A stretch of 62,598 bases of DNA from an uncultured Roseburia sp. (GTDB lineage: Bacteria; Bacillota; Clostridia; Lachnospirales; Lachnospiraceae). Location: contig CANRSX010000028.1 of the NCBI GenBank assembly GCA_947642555.1, positions 1 to 62,598 on the forward strand. Reading direction: 5' to 3'. This document shows, one piece after another, positions 33,987 through 42,142 of the stretch. The notes beneath the pieces were generated by a model. That model was given only the letters and a program-made list of their open reading frames with translations, had not been told where the DNA came from and searched no databases. Position numbers and translations under genes: made by a program. The stretch's first letter is position 1. The number at the start of each line of letters is the position of its first letter.

Positions 33987-34775
33987 TCATGCAAACCGCG
34001 ACAGCTCCGGCGTGTCCGCCCAGTAGCGCTTCGGGATCAGCTGCATCTGCAGATGCGGATTTTTCCTGGCCTCAATCGCGATATGATCAAAAAAGGCAAG
34101 CCACAGACGGCGGTACTCCAGTTCATTCTCGGAGTACCGTTTTATTTTATCCAGATCCAGGTCCGCGGCGTCGGCCAGCATATACCCCTTTGCGGCGGCA
34201 TGGATCACAACGGTCTGATGCGTCGCATCATAAATCATAAAGTTCTCCATGGGAAGGCGGTCAGTAAAATGCTCCGCCAGATAAGGCAGGATATAATCCT
34301 TCGGATGGATTGTGGCAAAGAGGACGCCGTTTTCCAGCTCGCCGAAGCGCAGGAATTCCAGGTGGTGGCAGGCCTCGCGGTTTGCTGCCCGGCACAGCTC
34401 AAAGATGCGGTAGACACATGGCTCCCCGAGGGAGAGAAGCACCTTTTGTCCGTCGCCGTTTGCGAGGGCTAAAAGGATCGTCTCATAGATGGCGTCCGCC
34501 TTGTCCATTTTTCCTTTTTTCTTTGGCTCGCCCGACATCGCGGCCTGGCAGATCGATTCATAGAACTGCATGCCAAAGCGCGAGGTGACGGTGTGGATTA
34601 CCTTTCTGGTCTTCTCCTCCGACGGAGTGACATAGATATATTCGGAAAACAGCTCGTAGTTCTCCGGCTCCCCGGTGACGAGCCGGATATTGCGGTGGCC
34701 GAGACGGCTCGCACAGGCGTCGTAGACGCCGGAAAAAATGCCTTCCAGACTGTTCTGACAGATAAAAACATACAT
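33987..34775 (-). CDS. DUF4130 probable DNA-metabolism protein, partner of the radical SAM repair protein
   Basis: 262 aa. The sequence fits the TIGR03915-type DNA-metabolism family: MYVFICQNSLEGIFSGVYDA, RKVIHTVTSRFGMQFYESI, LEFLRFGELENGVLFATIHP and the end QLIPKRYWADTPEL. These proteins almost always occur beside a radical SAM gene of the TIGR03916 type, as here, and a link with uracil-DNA-glycosylase-like repair has been proposed from fusions. GAGGT precedes the start. The gene lies 41 bp after the radical SAM gene on the same strand, so both probably answer to the LexA-like boxes upstream. Confidence 0.85.
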   Translation of the reverse strand: MYVFICQNSLEGIFSGVYDACASRLGHRNIRLVTGEPENYELFSEYIYVTPSEEKTRKVIHTVTSRFGMQFYESICQAAMSGEPKKKGKMDKADAIYETILLALANGDGQKVLLSLGEPCVYRIFELCRAANREACHHLEFLRFGELENGVLFATIHPKDYILPYLAEHFTDRLPMENFMIYDATHQTVVIHAAAKGYMLADAADLDLDKIKRYSENELEYRRLWLAFFDHIAIEARKNPHLQMQLIPKRYWADTPELSRFA

Positions 34776-34816
34776 AAAACAGAAACCTCTTTTCGTAATG
34801 ATAGTCTGATCCGACG

Positions 34817-36175
34817 TCAGCCCGCCTGTGCGGGAGCGGAGATGTCGCCGGCGATAATCTGCTCCTGAGGGATCACCGCATGCTCTAAAAACCCGGAATC
34901 AAACAGGGAGATCTGCTGATATCCACCATTGCGGACATCCTTTGGAATCTGCGTCCGGTCCGACATCAGCTGTGAACAGATGTAGTTCTCCTCGATCCGG
35001 GTATTGTACATCATCCGGCCGGAGCAGGTAATAAAATAGAGGGCGCGCTTTAAGACGACGCCGATCTTCTTTAAGTCAGAAAAATCCAGCGTGGCAGTCC
35101 GTCTGGCTTTCACGATCCGCTCCGCTGATTTATAGCCGATGCCGGGTACGCGCAGCAGCGTGCGGTAGGAGGCGCGGTTGATCTCGACCGGGAACTGCTC
35201 TAAGTGCCGCAGCGCCCAGTCGCACTTGGGATCTAAGTAGATATTAAAATCCGGGCGATCCTCCGAGAGCAGCTCATCCACGGAAAACTGGTAGTAGCGC
35301 AGCAGCCAGTCCGCCTGATATAGCCGGTGCTCGCGCAGCAGCGGCGGCCCGCCGGGCAGTACCGGAAGGTTCGAGTCGTGGTTTACATTGACAAAGGCGG
35401 AGTAGAAGACACGTTTTAAGGCAAACTTCTGATACAGGGACTCCGCCACGCTCATAATCTGAAAATCGTTCTCCGGGGTGGCTCCGATGATCATCTGCGT
35501 GCTCTGCCCGGCAGGTACGAACCGCGGCGCCTTCCGCCATACGGCAAGCTCGTTCTTATTCTCCGTGATGCGGTTCTGAATCTGGCGCATCGGCTTTAAA
35601 ATCGTGTTCCGCGACTTGTAGGGGGCAAGCCTGCGCAGACCGTCGGAGGTCGGAAGCTCGAGATTGACGCTCATGCGGTCAGCCAGAAAGCCGGCGCGCT
35701 CCACAAGCGCCGGATCCGCGCCGGGAATCGCCTTCACATGGATGTATCCGTTGAACTGGTGCACGTTCCGAAGCCGGTCGAGCGTCTGACAGATCAGCTC
35801 CATCGTGTAGTTCGGGCTATGCAGAATCCCGGAGCTTAAGAACAGGCCCTCGATATAATTCCTGCGGTAGAACTCCATCGTGAGCGTACAGATCTCGTCG
35901 GGGGTAAACGAGGCCCTGGGAACGTCGGAATTACAATTGTTCTGACAATAGGCGCAGTTAAAAATGCATTCGTTGGTAAAGAGGATCTTCAGCAGCGACA
36001 CGCAGCGCCCGTCCGCGGCAAACGCGTGGCATAATCCGGGAGCCACGCAGTTCCCCATCGACCGGCCGTTTCCCCTCCGGTCCACTCCGCTGGAGGTACA
36101 GGCCACGTCGTACTTCGCCGCATCGGTTAAGATTGTAAGCTTTTCCATCAGAGACATCTCCTGCGCAATCCGCAT
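34817..36175 (-). CDS. Putative DNA modification/repair radical SAM protein
   Basis: 452 aa. The cluster motif CIFNCAYC (about residues 69-76) follows the family-typical Cys-rich entry (SMGNCVAPGLCHAF, RCVSLLKILFTNEC). A C-terminal helix-hairpin-helix motif (RTLLRVPGIGYKSAERIVKA) points to DNA binding. This fits the TIGR03916 family that pairs with DUF4130. Its chemistry is not established; DNA repair or base modification is expected from the partner and the HhH motif. GGAGG lies 9 bases before ATG 36175. Two LexA-like boxes surround its promoter, which agrees with a DNA-damage role. Confidence 0.88.
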   Translation of the reverse strand: MRIAQEMSLMEKLTILTDAAKYDVACTSSGVDRRGNGRSMGNCVAPGLCHAFAADGRCVSLLKILFTNECIFNCAYCQNNCNSDVPRASFTPDEICTLTMEFYRRNYIEGLFLSSGILHSPNYTMELICQTLDRLRNVHQFNGYIHVKAIPGADPALVERAGFLADRMSVNLELPTSDGLRRLAPYKSRNTILKPMRQIQNRITENKNELAVWRKAPRFVPAGQSTQMIIGATPENDFQIMSVAESLYQKFALKRVFYSAFVNVNHDSNLPVLPGGPPLLREHRLYQADWLLRYYQFSVDELLSEDRPDFNIYLDPKCDWALRHLEQFPVEINRASYRTLLRVPGIGYKSAERIVKARRTATLDFSDLKKIGVVLKRALYFITCSGRMMYNTRIEENYICSQLMSDRTQIPKDVRNGGYQQISLFDSGFLEHAVIPQEQIIAGDISAPAQAG

Positions 36176-36210
36176 GTGCCTGTACCTCCTTCCTGAGAGA
36201 TGAAATCATA

Positions 36211-36222
36211 GAACTTATGTTC
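36211..36222 (-). promoter_or_regulatory. LexA-like box at the transcription start of the repair operon
   Basis: GAACTTATGTTC fits the general GAAC-N4-GTTC core. Read on the minus strand with flanks it is CGAACATAAGTTCT, two mismatches from the CGAACRNRYGTTYC consensus. It lies just downstream of the -10 box at 36230-36235, around +1, where repression is effective. Confidence 0.6.
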
Positions 36223-36229
36223 GAATATG

Positions 36230-36258
36230 ATCATATCACAGGGGAGGGAAAAATGCAA
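36230..36258 (-). promoter_or_regulatory. Promoter of the radical SAM/DUF4130 operon
   Basis: On the minus strand: TTGCAT (36253-36258), 17-bp spacer, TATGAT (36230-36235). Good sigma-A type match, placed between the two LexA-like boxes. Confidence 0.65.
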
Positions 36259-36267
36259 GAGAAAAAA

Positions 36268-36281
36268 CGAATATTTGTTCG
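36268..36281 (-). promoter_or_regulatory. Second LexA-like box upstream of the -35
   Basis: The minus strand reads CGAACAAATATTCG. It shares CGAACAAAT with the LexA box in the cassette promoter at 9703-9716 but has A instead of G in the second half, so it is a weaker site. It lies 10 bp upstream of the -35 box. Confidence 0.45.
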
Positions 36282-36447
36282 AAAAAATGAGGATCGATAC
36301 CGGGCGCGAAAAGCTCCCTGCATTGTAAAAATAACAGGCACAAGTTCTTCGGAGTCAATCATTACATTTTCTCCGAATGAACGTTCACCCGATTTTCACC
36401 TGTCGTTTCTTATTGTCAGACGATGTTTCGCCTGCTTCATAAAACAC

Positions 36448-36476
36448 TTGCACATATTCGCATCTTGTAGTATAAT
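36448..36476 (+). promoter_or_regulatory. Promoter upstream of the Rpn-family gene
   Basis: TTGCAC (36448-36453), 17 bp, TATAAT (36471-36476). It lies about 200 bases before the Rpn start, giving a long leader. A second pair, TTGAAG-17-TATAAT, ends about 12 bases before the ATG. Apart from these promoters and the LexA boxes, the 36176-36674 gap holds no gene I can support. Confidence 0.5.
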
Positions 36477-36674
36477 CCATTTCAGACATACGACGTTTCT
36501 TTTTTATCTTTTATGTCGTTTCATTTATCAGTCTGCTGCCGTACAATACATGACAGCCACTGATCCCGTCAGAGGTTCTGCAAAATGCGGTGCACTGATT
36601 CATTCGGGATTCCCGGACTTTTTTCACCAGAGGTTGAAGAAGCAGGAAAAATCACGTATAATGGAGGAAAATCT

Positions 36675-37652
36675 ATGGCAAAACGAACAACCAGACGCAC
36701 GAAATATTTTCATTGGAGGAGACTTACGGTCAACCGAAAGTATAAAGACCGCCTTTTCCGCTTTCTGTTTCAGGATAAAAAGGACCTGCTGGAGTTGTAC
36801 AACGCAGTAAATGGGAGCAGCTACTCTGACCCGGAGGAGCTCGAGATCGTTACGCTGGAAGACGTCATTTTTATGAAGATGAAGAATGATCTCTCCTTTA
36901 TGATCTCAGATCAGCTGAACCTGTATGAGCATCAGAGCACATTCTCCCCAAACATGCCCCTGCGCGGCCTGCTCTACTTTGCACGGCAATACGAAGGGAT
37001 GGCTGTACGACAGAAAGAGGAGCTGTATAGTTCTACTTTGCTGAAGCTTCCTACCCCGGAATACATCATCTTTTACAATGGGAAACGGGAGCAGGCGGAC
37101 TGCACCACACTTTACCTTTCGGACGCTTTTGACGCAGGACATGGCTCCGGCTGCCTGGAATGCCGCGCGCTGATGCTCAATATCAACCGCGGCCACAACC
37201 GTGAGCTGATGGCAAAATGCAGACGTTTGTGGGAATACTCTGAATTTGTCGCCGAAGTCAACGGAAATCTGGATAGTGGGATGTCCTTAAAGGCATCCGT
37301 TATGAAAGCCATGGATACCTGTATCGATCAGGATATTTTAGCGGATATCCTGCAAAAAAATCAGTCGGAGGTGTTTGCCATGCTGCTGACAGAGTATGAT
37401 GAGAAAAAACATATGAAGCTGCTTTACCGGGAGGGCGAGCAGGCCGGATTTCAGCGCGGTGAGCAGGCCGGATTTCAGCGCGGTGAGCAGGCCGGATTTC
37501 AGAAGGGTGAGCGGGCCGGCAGACAGGAACTGCTGGAAATGCAGGTACGCAAAAAGCTTCAGCGCGGGAAGGATGCCGCTTCTATCGCAGACGAGCTGGA
37601 GGCAGATGCCGGTGTCATCGAAGAAATTATCCAAAGGATCCGGAATTCTTAA
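36675..37652 (+). CDS. Rpn/transposase_31-like PD-(D/E)XK nuclease family protein
   Basis: About 325 aa. The pattern is that of the Rpn (recombination-promoting nuclease) family: YKDRLFRFLFQDKKDLLELYNA, EIVTLEDVIFMKMKNDLSFMI, LNLYEHQSTFSPNMPLRGLLYFA and LPTPEYIIFYNG. The acidic residues and Gln fit a PD-(D/E)XK core. The C-terminus has tandem EQAGFQRG units (see 37437-37508), followed by a helical tail. GGAGG lies 7 bases before ATG 36675; the longer reading from 36585 is less likely. Family members are often multicopy and associated with recombination. Here it stands alone. Confidence 0.82.
   Translation: MAKRTTRRTKYFHWRRLTVNRKYKDRLFRFLFQDKKDLLELYNAVNGSSYSDPEELEIVTLEDVIFMKMKNDLSFMISDQLNLYEHQSTFSPNMPLRGLLYFARQYEGMAVRQKEELYSSTLLKLPTPEYIIFYNGKREQADCTTLYLSDAFDAGHGSGCLECRALMLNINRGHNRELMAKCRRLWEYSEFVAEVNGNLDSGMSLKASVMKAMDTCIDQDILADILQKNQSEVFAMLLTEYDEKKHMKLLYREGEQAGFQRGEQAGFQRGEQAGFQKGERAGRQELLEMQVRKKLQRGKDAASIADELEADAGVIEEIIQRIRNS
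37437..37508 (+). repeat. 24-bp in-frame tandem repeat (three units) in the Rpn gene
   Basis: Units at 37437-37460, 37461-37484 and 37485-37508 encode EQAGFQRG, EQAGFQRG and EQAGFQKG, with a broken fourth unit following. The first two units are identical in DNA. Whole-unit gain or loss would keep the frame, so copy number could vary between strains. Confidence 0.9.
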
Positions 37653-37827
37653 GTATTTGCTGAAATCTTCTATAATGAAACATAGCAACGGAAGGGGGTA
37701 CTGCGGATGACAGAAAGGATGCGAACCGGGGAGGTCGTAAAGCTCCCGCTTCCGATTGGAGTATCCGATTCTGCAATAAGGAGATCCTGCAGAGGCTGGA
37801 TCCGGTGAAAAAACTTAAATTCCCCTC

Positions 37828-37858
37828 TTGACCCTCACGGGACGTCATGCTTTACAGT
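37828..37858 (+). promoter_or_regulatory. MerR-type promoter with 19-bp spacer
   Basis: TTGACC (37828-37833), a 19-bp spacer and TACAGT (37853-37858). The long spacer and the CCCTCACGGGACGT half-palindrome at the -35 are hallmarks of promoters controlled by MerR/TipA-type activators. It precedes the MerR gene, so autoregulation is likely. Confidence 0.7.
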
Positions 37859-37888
37859 AATCGTATCAGGAACAGGGAGGACATGACG

Positions 37889-38737
37889 ATGAGGACAGTA
37901 AAGGAATTATCACAGCTGACAGGTATCAGCGTGCGCGCGCTCCACTATTATGACGAGATCGGCCTGTTAAAACCGACCGAAAAAAGTGGGGCGGGATACC
38001 GGCTTTATGACGATAAAGCCCTGGAGACATTACAGCAGATTTTGTTTTTCCGTGAGTTTGATATCCCTTTAAAAGAAATCAAAGCGGTCATGGAAAATCC
38101 GGTTCTTGAGAAAAAACAGATTTTAGAGATGCAGAGAAAGATGCTGACGGCGAAAAAAGAACGCATGGAGCGTCTGATCGCCAGCATTGACGACATTCTG
38201 AAAGGAGAGAACGGGATGAATTTTGAAGTGTTTACCAGGACGGAACTCGAAGAGATGGCGGATACGATCCTCGCAAATATGAAAGAGGAGCAGCGGGCGG
38301 TCTTTGTGAAGAAATACGGAAGTATGGAAGCGTGGAGATCGGATTTTCTGAAAAAGGCGTCCTCAGAGGAGGTGCAGAAGAATTATCAGAAAATCATTGA
38401 GTGGTACGGCAGTAAGGAAAAGGCGCTTGAGACGGTAAAGCATCCGGGAAATTCGGATCTGTTTCCGGCTTATCAGAAACGCCTTGATGCGGTTATGAAA
38501 CAGCTGGCGGAGAAAAAGGGGGAGGACGTCGGCTCCTGGGAGGTAAAGGAGCTGATCGGACAGTATGATTTTCTCACAAAACAGATGTATCAGATGGAGG
38601 ATGCCACCGGGATCATGACAGAGCTGGCGGATGCCTTTTTAAACAATCCAGAGCTTCAGAAGGCGCAGGACGACGTGTACGGGGAGGGTGTGGCCGAATA
38701 CATCGGAAGAGCGATTCGCGCATTTTATTCCCGTTAA
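37889..38737 (+). CDS. MerR-family regulator with TipAS ligand-binding domain
   Basis: About 282 aa. The MerR helix-turn-helix is at the N-terminus (VKELSQLTGISVRALHYYDEIG, SGAGYRLYDD), followed by a coiled dimer helix (KKQILEMQRKMLTAKKERMERL). The C-terminal 140 residues match the TipAS antibiotic-binding domain (MKEEQRAVFVKKYGSMEAWRSD, EFLNNPELQKAQ-like FLNNPELQKAQDDVYG). TipA proteins sense thiopeptides and other drugs and turn on their own gene and efflux genes. GGGAGG is 8 bases before ATG 37889; the ATG at 37847 lies inside the promoter and is rejected. No efflux gene is adjacent. Confidence 0.9.
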   Translation: MRTVKELSQLTGISVRALHYYDEIGLLKPTEKSGAGYRLYDDKALETLQQILFFREFDIPLKEIKAVMENPVLEKKQILEMQRKMLTAKKERMERLIASIDDILKGENGMNFEVFTRTELEEMADTILANMKEEQRAVFVKKYGSMEAWRSDFLKKASSEEVQKNYQKIIEWYGSKEKALETVKHPGNSDLFPAYQKRLDAVMKQLAEKKGEDVGSWEVKELIGQYDFLTKQMYQMEDATGIMTELADAFLNNPELQKAQDDVYGEGVAEYIGRAIRAFYSR

Positions 38738-38901
38738 GAGCACACTCTGTTTTCCTGTTTTCAGAAGGATGATTTCCGGGGTGGCAAAGTCTGTCCGGAA
38801 ATGATATAATGTTCGCGCAGGCAACGAGCAGTGCCACGACGAAAGATGGCAGATCGGCTGTTTGCACCCCGGAGAACACGACGATAAAGGAGAACAGACA
38901 G

Positions 38902-39309
38902 ATGGGAGCAGATATTTTTGAGCAGTTTCCGGATCGGGATACCTTTGACCGATACTGGGAGGAGCATTATGTGCCGCTGACCTACGAGGAGGTCCGCGAG
39001 GCGTTTACGGATTTTGTGACATCCGCGGGCGGCCATATCTATCTATCCGATTATGAGGAGAAGGGCTGCGTGTCCAAAGAAGATTTTAAGGAAAATCTGT
39101 CCCAGGAGGCGCAGTTCACCTTTCAGGACACCCTGACCGAGATTTTTTATGACAAAAATCCGGAGCTCTACGAGACGGCGTTTGCGCTCTACGAGGAGGC
39201 GCAGCTGGCCGGGGATGCCGGAAAAAATGTCGCGCAGATTTTTCATGAGACATTTCAGCGACTGTATGTGGAATTTCTGGACAGACTATATGACGAGGTA
39301 CTTTCCTGA
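38902..39309 (+). CDS. Small acidic protein of unknown function, coupled to ksgA
   Basis: 135 aa, acidic and mostly helical (FPDRDTFDRYWEEHYVPLTYEEVREAF, ALYEEAQLAGDAG, LYVEFLDRLYDEVLS). I do not recognise a named domain. AAAGGAG is 9 bases before ATG 38902; earlier in-frame starts lack a ribosome site. Its stop codon overlaps the ksgA start (TGATG), so the two are translationally coupled. Confidence 0.7.
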   Translation: MGADIFEQFPDRDTFDRYWEEHYVPLTYEEVREAFTDFVTSAGGHIYLSDYEEKGCVSKEDFKENLSQEAQFTFQDTLTEIFYDKNPELYETAFALYEEAQLAGDAGKNVAQIFHETFQRLYVEFLDRLYDEVLS

Positions 39310-40205
39310 TGGCGTCGCTTGGAATACCGCAGAACACGATCGCGGTGCTGCAGAAGTATCAGTTTCGCTTTCAGAAGCGGTTCGGACAGAATTTTCTGAT
39401 TGATCCGCATGTCCTCTCAAAGATTATCGGGGCAGCGGGCGTCACGAAGGAAGATTTTGTCCTTGAGATCGGGCCGGGGATCGGTACGATGACCCAGTAC
39501 CTGTGCGAGCATGCGAGGGAGGTTGTCGCGGTGGAGATTGACCGGAATCTGGAGCCGGTTCTCGCCGAGACGCTGGGAGCATATGATAATGTGACGGTGA
39601 TCTGGGAGGACGTGCTTAAGCTTGATCTGGCGAGGCTTGTGGAGGAGAAAAACGCAGGCAGACCCGTGAAGGTGGTGGCGAATCTTCCTTATTATATTAC
39701 GACGCCGATTATCATAGGGCTGTTTGAGAGCCATATGCCGGTGGAGAGCATTACCGTGATGGTGCAGAAGGAGGTTGCGGACCGGATGCAGGCAGGGCCG
39801 GGCACGAAGGATTACGGGGCGCTGTCCCTGGCGGTGCAGTACTATGCCGTGCCGGAGATCATGGCGAATGTCCCGCCGAACTGTTTTATGCCGCGGCCCA
39901 AAGTGGGCAGCACGGTGATCCGTCTGACCGGATATCAGGAGCCGCCGGTGCGGACAAAGGATGAGAAGCTGATGTTTCGGGTGATCCGCGCCTCCTTTAA
40001 CCAGCGCCGGAAGACGCTGGCGAACGGGCTTGGCAATGCGCCGGGGATCGCGCTTTCAAAGGAAGCGGTGCAGGAGTGTATCGGAGAGCTTGGCGTTTCG
40101 CCCACGGTGCGGGGGGAGGCGCTTTCCCTGGAGCAGTTTGCAGCGCTCTCGGATCTGATCTGGGAAAAGCAGAGGAGTGCGGCTGCCGGGAAAGAGCCGG
40201 AGTGA
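39309..40205 (+). CDS. ksgA: 16S rRNA dimethyladenosine transferase (KsgA/RsmA)
   Basis: 298 aa. Adds two methyl groups to each of two adjacent adenosines near the 3' end of 16S rRNA during small-subunit assembly. Motifs: QKRFGQNFLIDPHVL, the SAM-binding VLEIGPGIGTMTQYL, EIDRNLEPVL, and the catalytic NLPYYITTP (IV motif), followed by the family-typical NCFMPRPKVGSTVIRL. The start overlaps the upstream stop codon. The C-terminus is normal length, and no defect is seen. Loss of this enzyme gives kasugamycin resistance in other bacteria. Confidence 0.97.
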   Translation: MASLGIPQNTIAVLQKYQFRFQKRFGQNFLIDPHVLSKIIGAAGVTKEDFVLEIGPGIGTMTQYLCEHAREVVAVEIDRNLEPVLAETLGAYDNVTVIWEDVLKLDLARLVEEKNAGRPVKVVANLPYYITTPIIIGLFESHMPVESITVMVQKEVADRMQAGPGTKDYGALSLAVQYYAVPEIMANVPPNCFMPRPKVGSTVIRLTGYQEPPVRTKDEKLMFRVIRASFNQRRKTLANGLGNAPGIALSKEAVQECIGELGVSPTVRGEALSLEQFAALSDLIWEKQRSAAAGKEPE

Positions 40206-40269
40206 GAATCATCATAGCGCCGGGTGACGCCGGGATCTGTGATAAAAGTTTCGGGCATGGAGGGAAAAA

Positions 40270-41085
40270 ATGGATCAGAACAAAAGATTTGACGAAGAAG
40301 TACCGCGCACGTACGGGGAAGAATCCGAGTGGTATGAGCAGCAGGATAAGGATCGCCGGGAACGGGCCGCAGGGGGCCAGGCCGGAGGCGGAAGCTACGG
40401 GGGCCAGCCGTACGGGAATCAGCCCGTGGGCCAGCCATACGGGAATCAGCCGGGAAGCCAGCCGTACGGGAATCAGCCGGGGGGCCAGCCGTACGGGAAT
40501 CCGTACGGGGACGGAAGCTACGGGGGTCAGCCGTACGGGAATCAGCCGGGAGGCCAGCCGTACGGGAATCAGCCGTACGGGAATCCATATGGCGGCTGGA
40601 ACGGGCAGTATGGTTACCGTCAGCCGCAGTACGGTCAGGTAAAGGATGTATTCTGCTATATTTTGTTAGCGATTATGGTGGCCCGAATGCTGGTCGGCGT
40701 CGTCACGTCACTGATGATGTTTGACGCGATTGACGATTACAGCAGCCTGATGAACGGCACCTATGTCTATAAGCTGATGAACAACGGTATGTACAGCGGT
40801 TTTTCCAGCCTCAGCAGTCTGCTTTTTATCGGGTATATCGTGTTTGTGATTCTGGATATCGTTGCGGTCAGCAAGGCGGGATATAAAGTGACCGGGCTGA
40901 TCCTGTTCGCGATTTTCCTGACGCCGGGCTATTATATCTGGCGCGCACATGTGCTGGGACGCAAAAAAATGGTTCCGATTATTTTTACTGTGCTGTATTC
41001 GCTCCTCACGCTGATCAATATCGGCATTATGGTCACGGAGGTTTTTTCGCTGACAGCGGAGCTGATGCAGACAATGTACTACTGA
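40270..41085 (+). CDS. Gly/Gln/Pro/Tyr-repeat protein with four-helix membrane domain
   Basis: 271 aa. Residues about 35-125 are a tandem repeat of QPYGNQPG-type units (also repeated in the DNA, 40380-40600). The C-terminal 145 residues form four hydrophobic segments (YILLAIMVARMLVGVVTSLMM, SSLLFIGYIVFVILDIVAV, VTGLILFAIFLTPGYYIW, IIFTVLYSLLTLINIGIMV). The repeat-rich N-terminus probably lies in the cytoplasm. I do not recognise a functional family; similar Pro/Gly/Tyr-rich membrane proteins are common in Gram-positives. GGAGGG precedes the ATG. A terminator hairpin follows (41096-41137). Confidence 0.75.
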   Translation: MDQNKRFDEEVPRTYGEESEWYEQQDKDRRERAAGGQAGGGSYGGQPYGNQPVGQPYGNQPGSQPYGNQPGGQPYGNPYGDGSYGGQPYGNQPGGQPYGNQPYGNPYGGWNGQYGYRQPQYGQVKDVFCYILLAIMVARMLVGVVTSLMMFDAIDDYSSLMNGTYVYKLMNNGMYSGFSSLSSLLFIGYIVFVILDIVAVSKAGYKVTGLILFAIFLTPGYYIWRAHVLGRKKMVPIIFTVLYSLLTLINIGIMVTEVFSLTAELMQTMYY

Positions 41086-41095
41086 TCGTGGAATG

Positions 41096-41137
41096 AAAAT
41101 CTCCCTGTCTCATATAATAAAGAGACAGGGAGATTTT
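41096..41137 (+). terminator. Strong 16-bp hairpin with T-run; also masks the spoIID ribosome site
   Basis: The perfect stem AAAATCTCCCTGTCTC (41096-41111) pairs with its complement at 41122-41137, with a 10-base loop holding TATAAT. The T-run on the 3' side makes it a good terminator for the upstream gene. The same 3' arm holds GGGAG, the only ribosome site for spoIID (ATG at 41141), so read-through mRNA would hide that site. A transcript starting inside the hairpin would free it. Confidence 0.8.
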
Positions 41138-41140
41138 TTT

Positions 41141-42070
41141 ATGCGAAAAAAACTGGGAAAGAAACTGGACAGGCTTCTGACATTTGTGATGGCGTTGATT
41201 CTGATGCCTCTTTTTCTCACGATCATGTTACAGCGCATGAAGCTGGAGGATGTGATCTATGGAGAACAGGAAACGGAAATACCGGATCAGTCCTGGTCCC
41301 CAAAGGATGCAGAGCAGAGGGTTGTGGAAATTCTTGCTAAGGAAATCCGCGCTGATGCGAGTGAAGAGGCAATTCTTGCACAGAGCGTGATCGCGCGCAC
41401 CAGCCTGTATGACGCGTGGGAGAGGCAGACAGAGGAGCCGTCGGGGCTCACGGAGAAAGAAATGCAGGTGATCTGGGGGGAGGACTATCTCGCGATCCGC
41501 CGTGAGCTTGAGCAGTACGCAGCGCTTACAGAGGACGAGGTGCTCGTATATGAAGGGGAGCTTGCGTATACGCCCTATCACGCGATGAGCGCCGGAATGA
41601 CACGCGATATCACCGCGCTGTACGAAGAGACCGAAATGCCCTATCTGACGGCGGTCCCCTGTGTGGAGGATGCGACGGCGGAGGGCTGTCTGTCCGTAGA
41701 GAGCCGGGATATGGAAGAATTTATACAAATATGCCGCGATAAATTCAGAGAAGCGGAGATAAATGAAATGTCGGATCTTGAGATTTTAAGCCGTGACGAG
41801 GCCGGATACGTGACGGAAATCCGTGTCGGGGAGCTTATGATAAGCGGAGAGGAGTTCCGAAACCGCCTCGGCCTGGCGTCGGCCTGTTTTACGCTCACAG
41901 AGCTTGACGGTCAGGTGCGCGTTGTGACGAAGGGCTATGGGCATGGCCTCGGACTCAGCCAGTACACGGCGGAACGCATGGCGGAGGAGGGGGCGGATTA
42001 CCGCGAGATTCTTTCTTTTTTTTATCCGGGAACAGAACTAAAAAAGGCGGACGGGCTCACGGTAAATTAG
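41141..42070 (+). CDS. spoIID: Stage II sporulation protein D-like (SpoIID), lytic transglycosylase
   Basis: About 309 aa. One N-terminal transmembrane segment (LLTFVMALILMPLFLTIML) is followed by a SpoIID domain: EEAILAQSVIARTSLYDAW, YTPYHAMSAGMTRD, MPYLTAVP and the C-terminal VTKGYGHGLGLSQYTAERMA. SpoIID cleaves glycan strands during engulfment of the forespore, working with SpoIIP and SpoIIM. GGGAG lies 8 bases before ATG 41141, inside the preceding hairpin. CATATAAT in the loop resembles a sigma-E -10, fitting mother-cell expression, but the -35 is weak. The spoIIQ-like gene follows. Confidence 0.85.
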   Translation: MRKKLGKKLDRLLTFVMALILMPLFLTIMLQRMKLEDVIYGEQETEIPDQSWSPKDAEQRVVEILAKEIRADASEEAILAQSVIARTSLYDAWERQTEEPSGLTEKEMQVIWGEDYLAIRRELEQYAALTEDEVLVYEGELAYTPYHAMSAGMTRDITALYEETEMPYLTAVPCVEDATAEGCLSVESRDMEEFIQICRDKFREAEINEMSDLEILSRDEAGYVTEIRVGELMISGEEFRNRLGLASACFTLTELDGQVRVVTKGYGHGLGLSQYTAERMAEEGADYREILSFFYPGTELKKADGLTVN

Positions 42071-42080
42071 CGGGCGGCCT

Positions 42081-42109
42081 GCATAAACCATCCAAATCAG
42101 GTAACACTA
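42081..42109 (+). promoter_or_regulatory. Candidate sigma-F promoter of the spoIIQ-like gene
   Basis: GCATA (42081-42085), 14 bp, GGTAACACTA (42100-42109) closely matches the sigma-F pattern GYATA-N14/15-GGNNANAMT. Forespore-specific expression is what spoIIQ needs. ACCATCC (42087-42093) and GGATGGT (42128-42134) can also pair near the ribosome site. Confidence 0.6.
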
Positions 42110-42142
42110 TACTTAAAAATAAACAATGGATGGTGATAGAGG

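Noticed and set aside
34817..36175. This radical SAM gene as a third member of the cassette's peptide-modification system
   Set aside because: Its HhH motif and DUF4130 partner place it in the DNA repair/modification type, 25 kb away from the cassette.
36217..36810. 197-codon plus-strand frame
   Set aside because: Covers the divergent promoter, the LexA boxes and the true Rpn start; no ribosome site and no protein-like composition.
40380..40600. Possible CRISPR-like array
   Set aside because: The repeats are in-frame QPYGNQPG-type codons without spacers, so they are coding tandem repeats.
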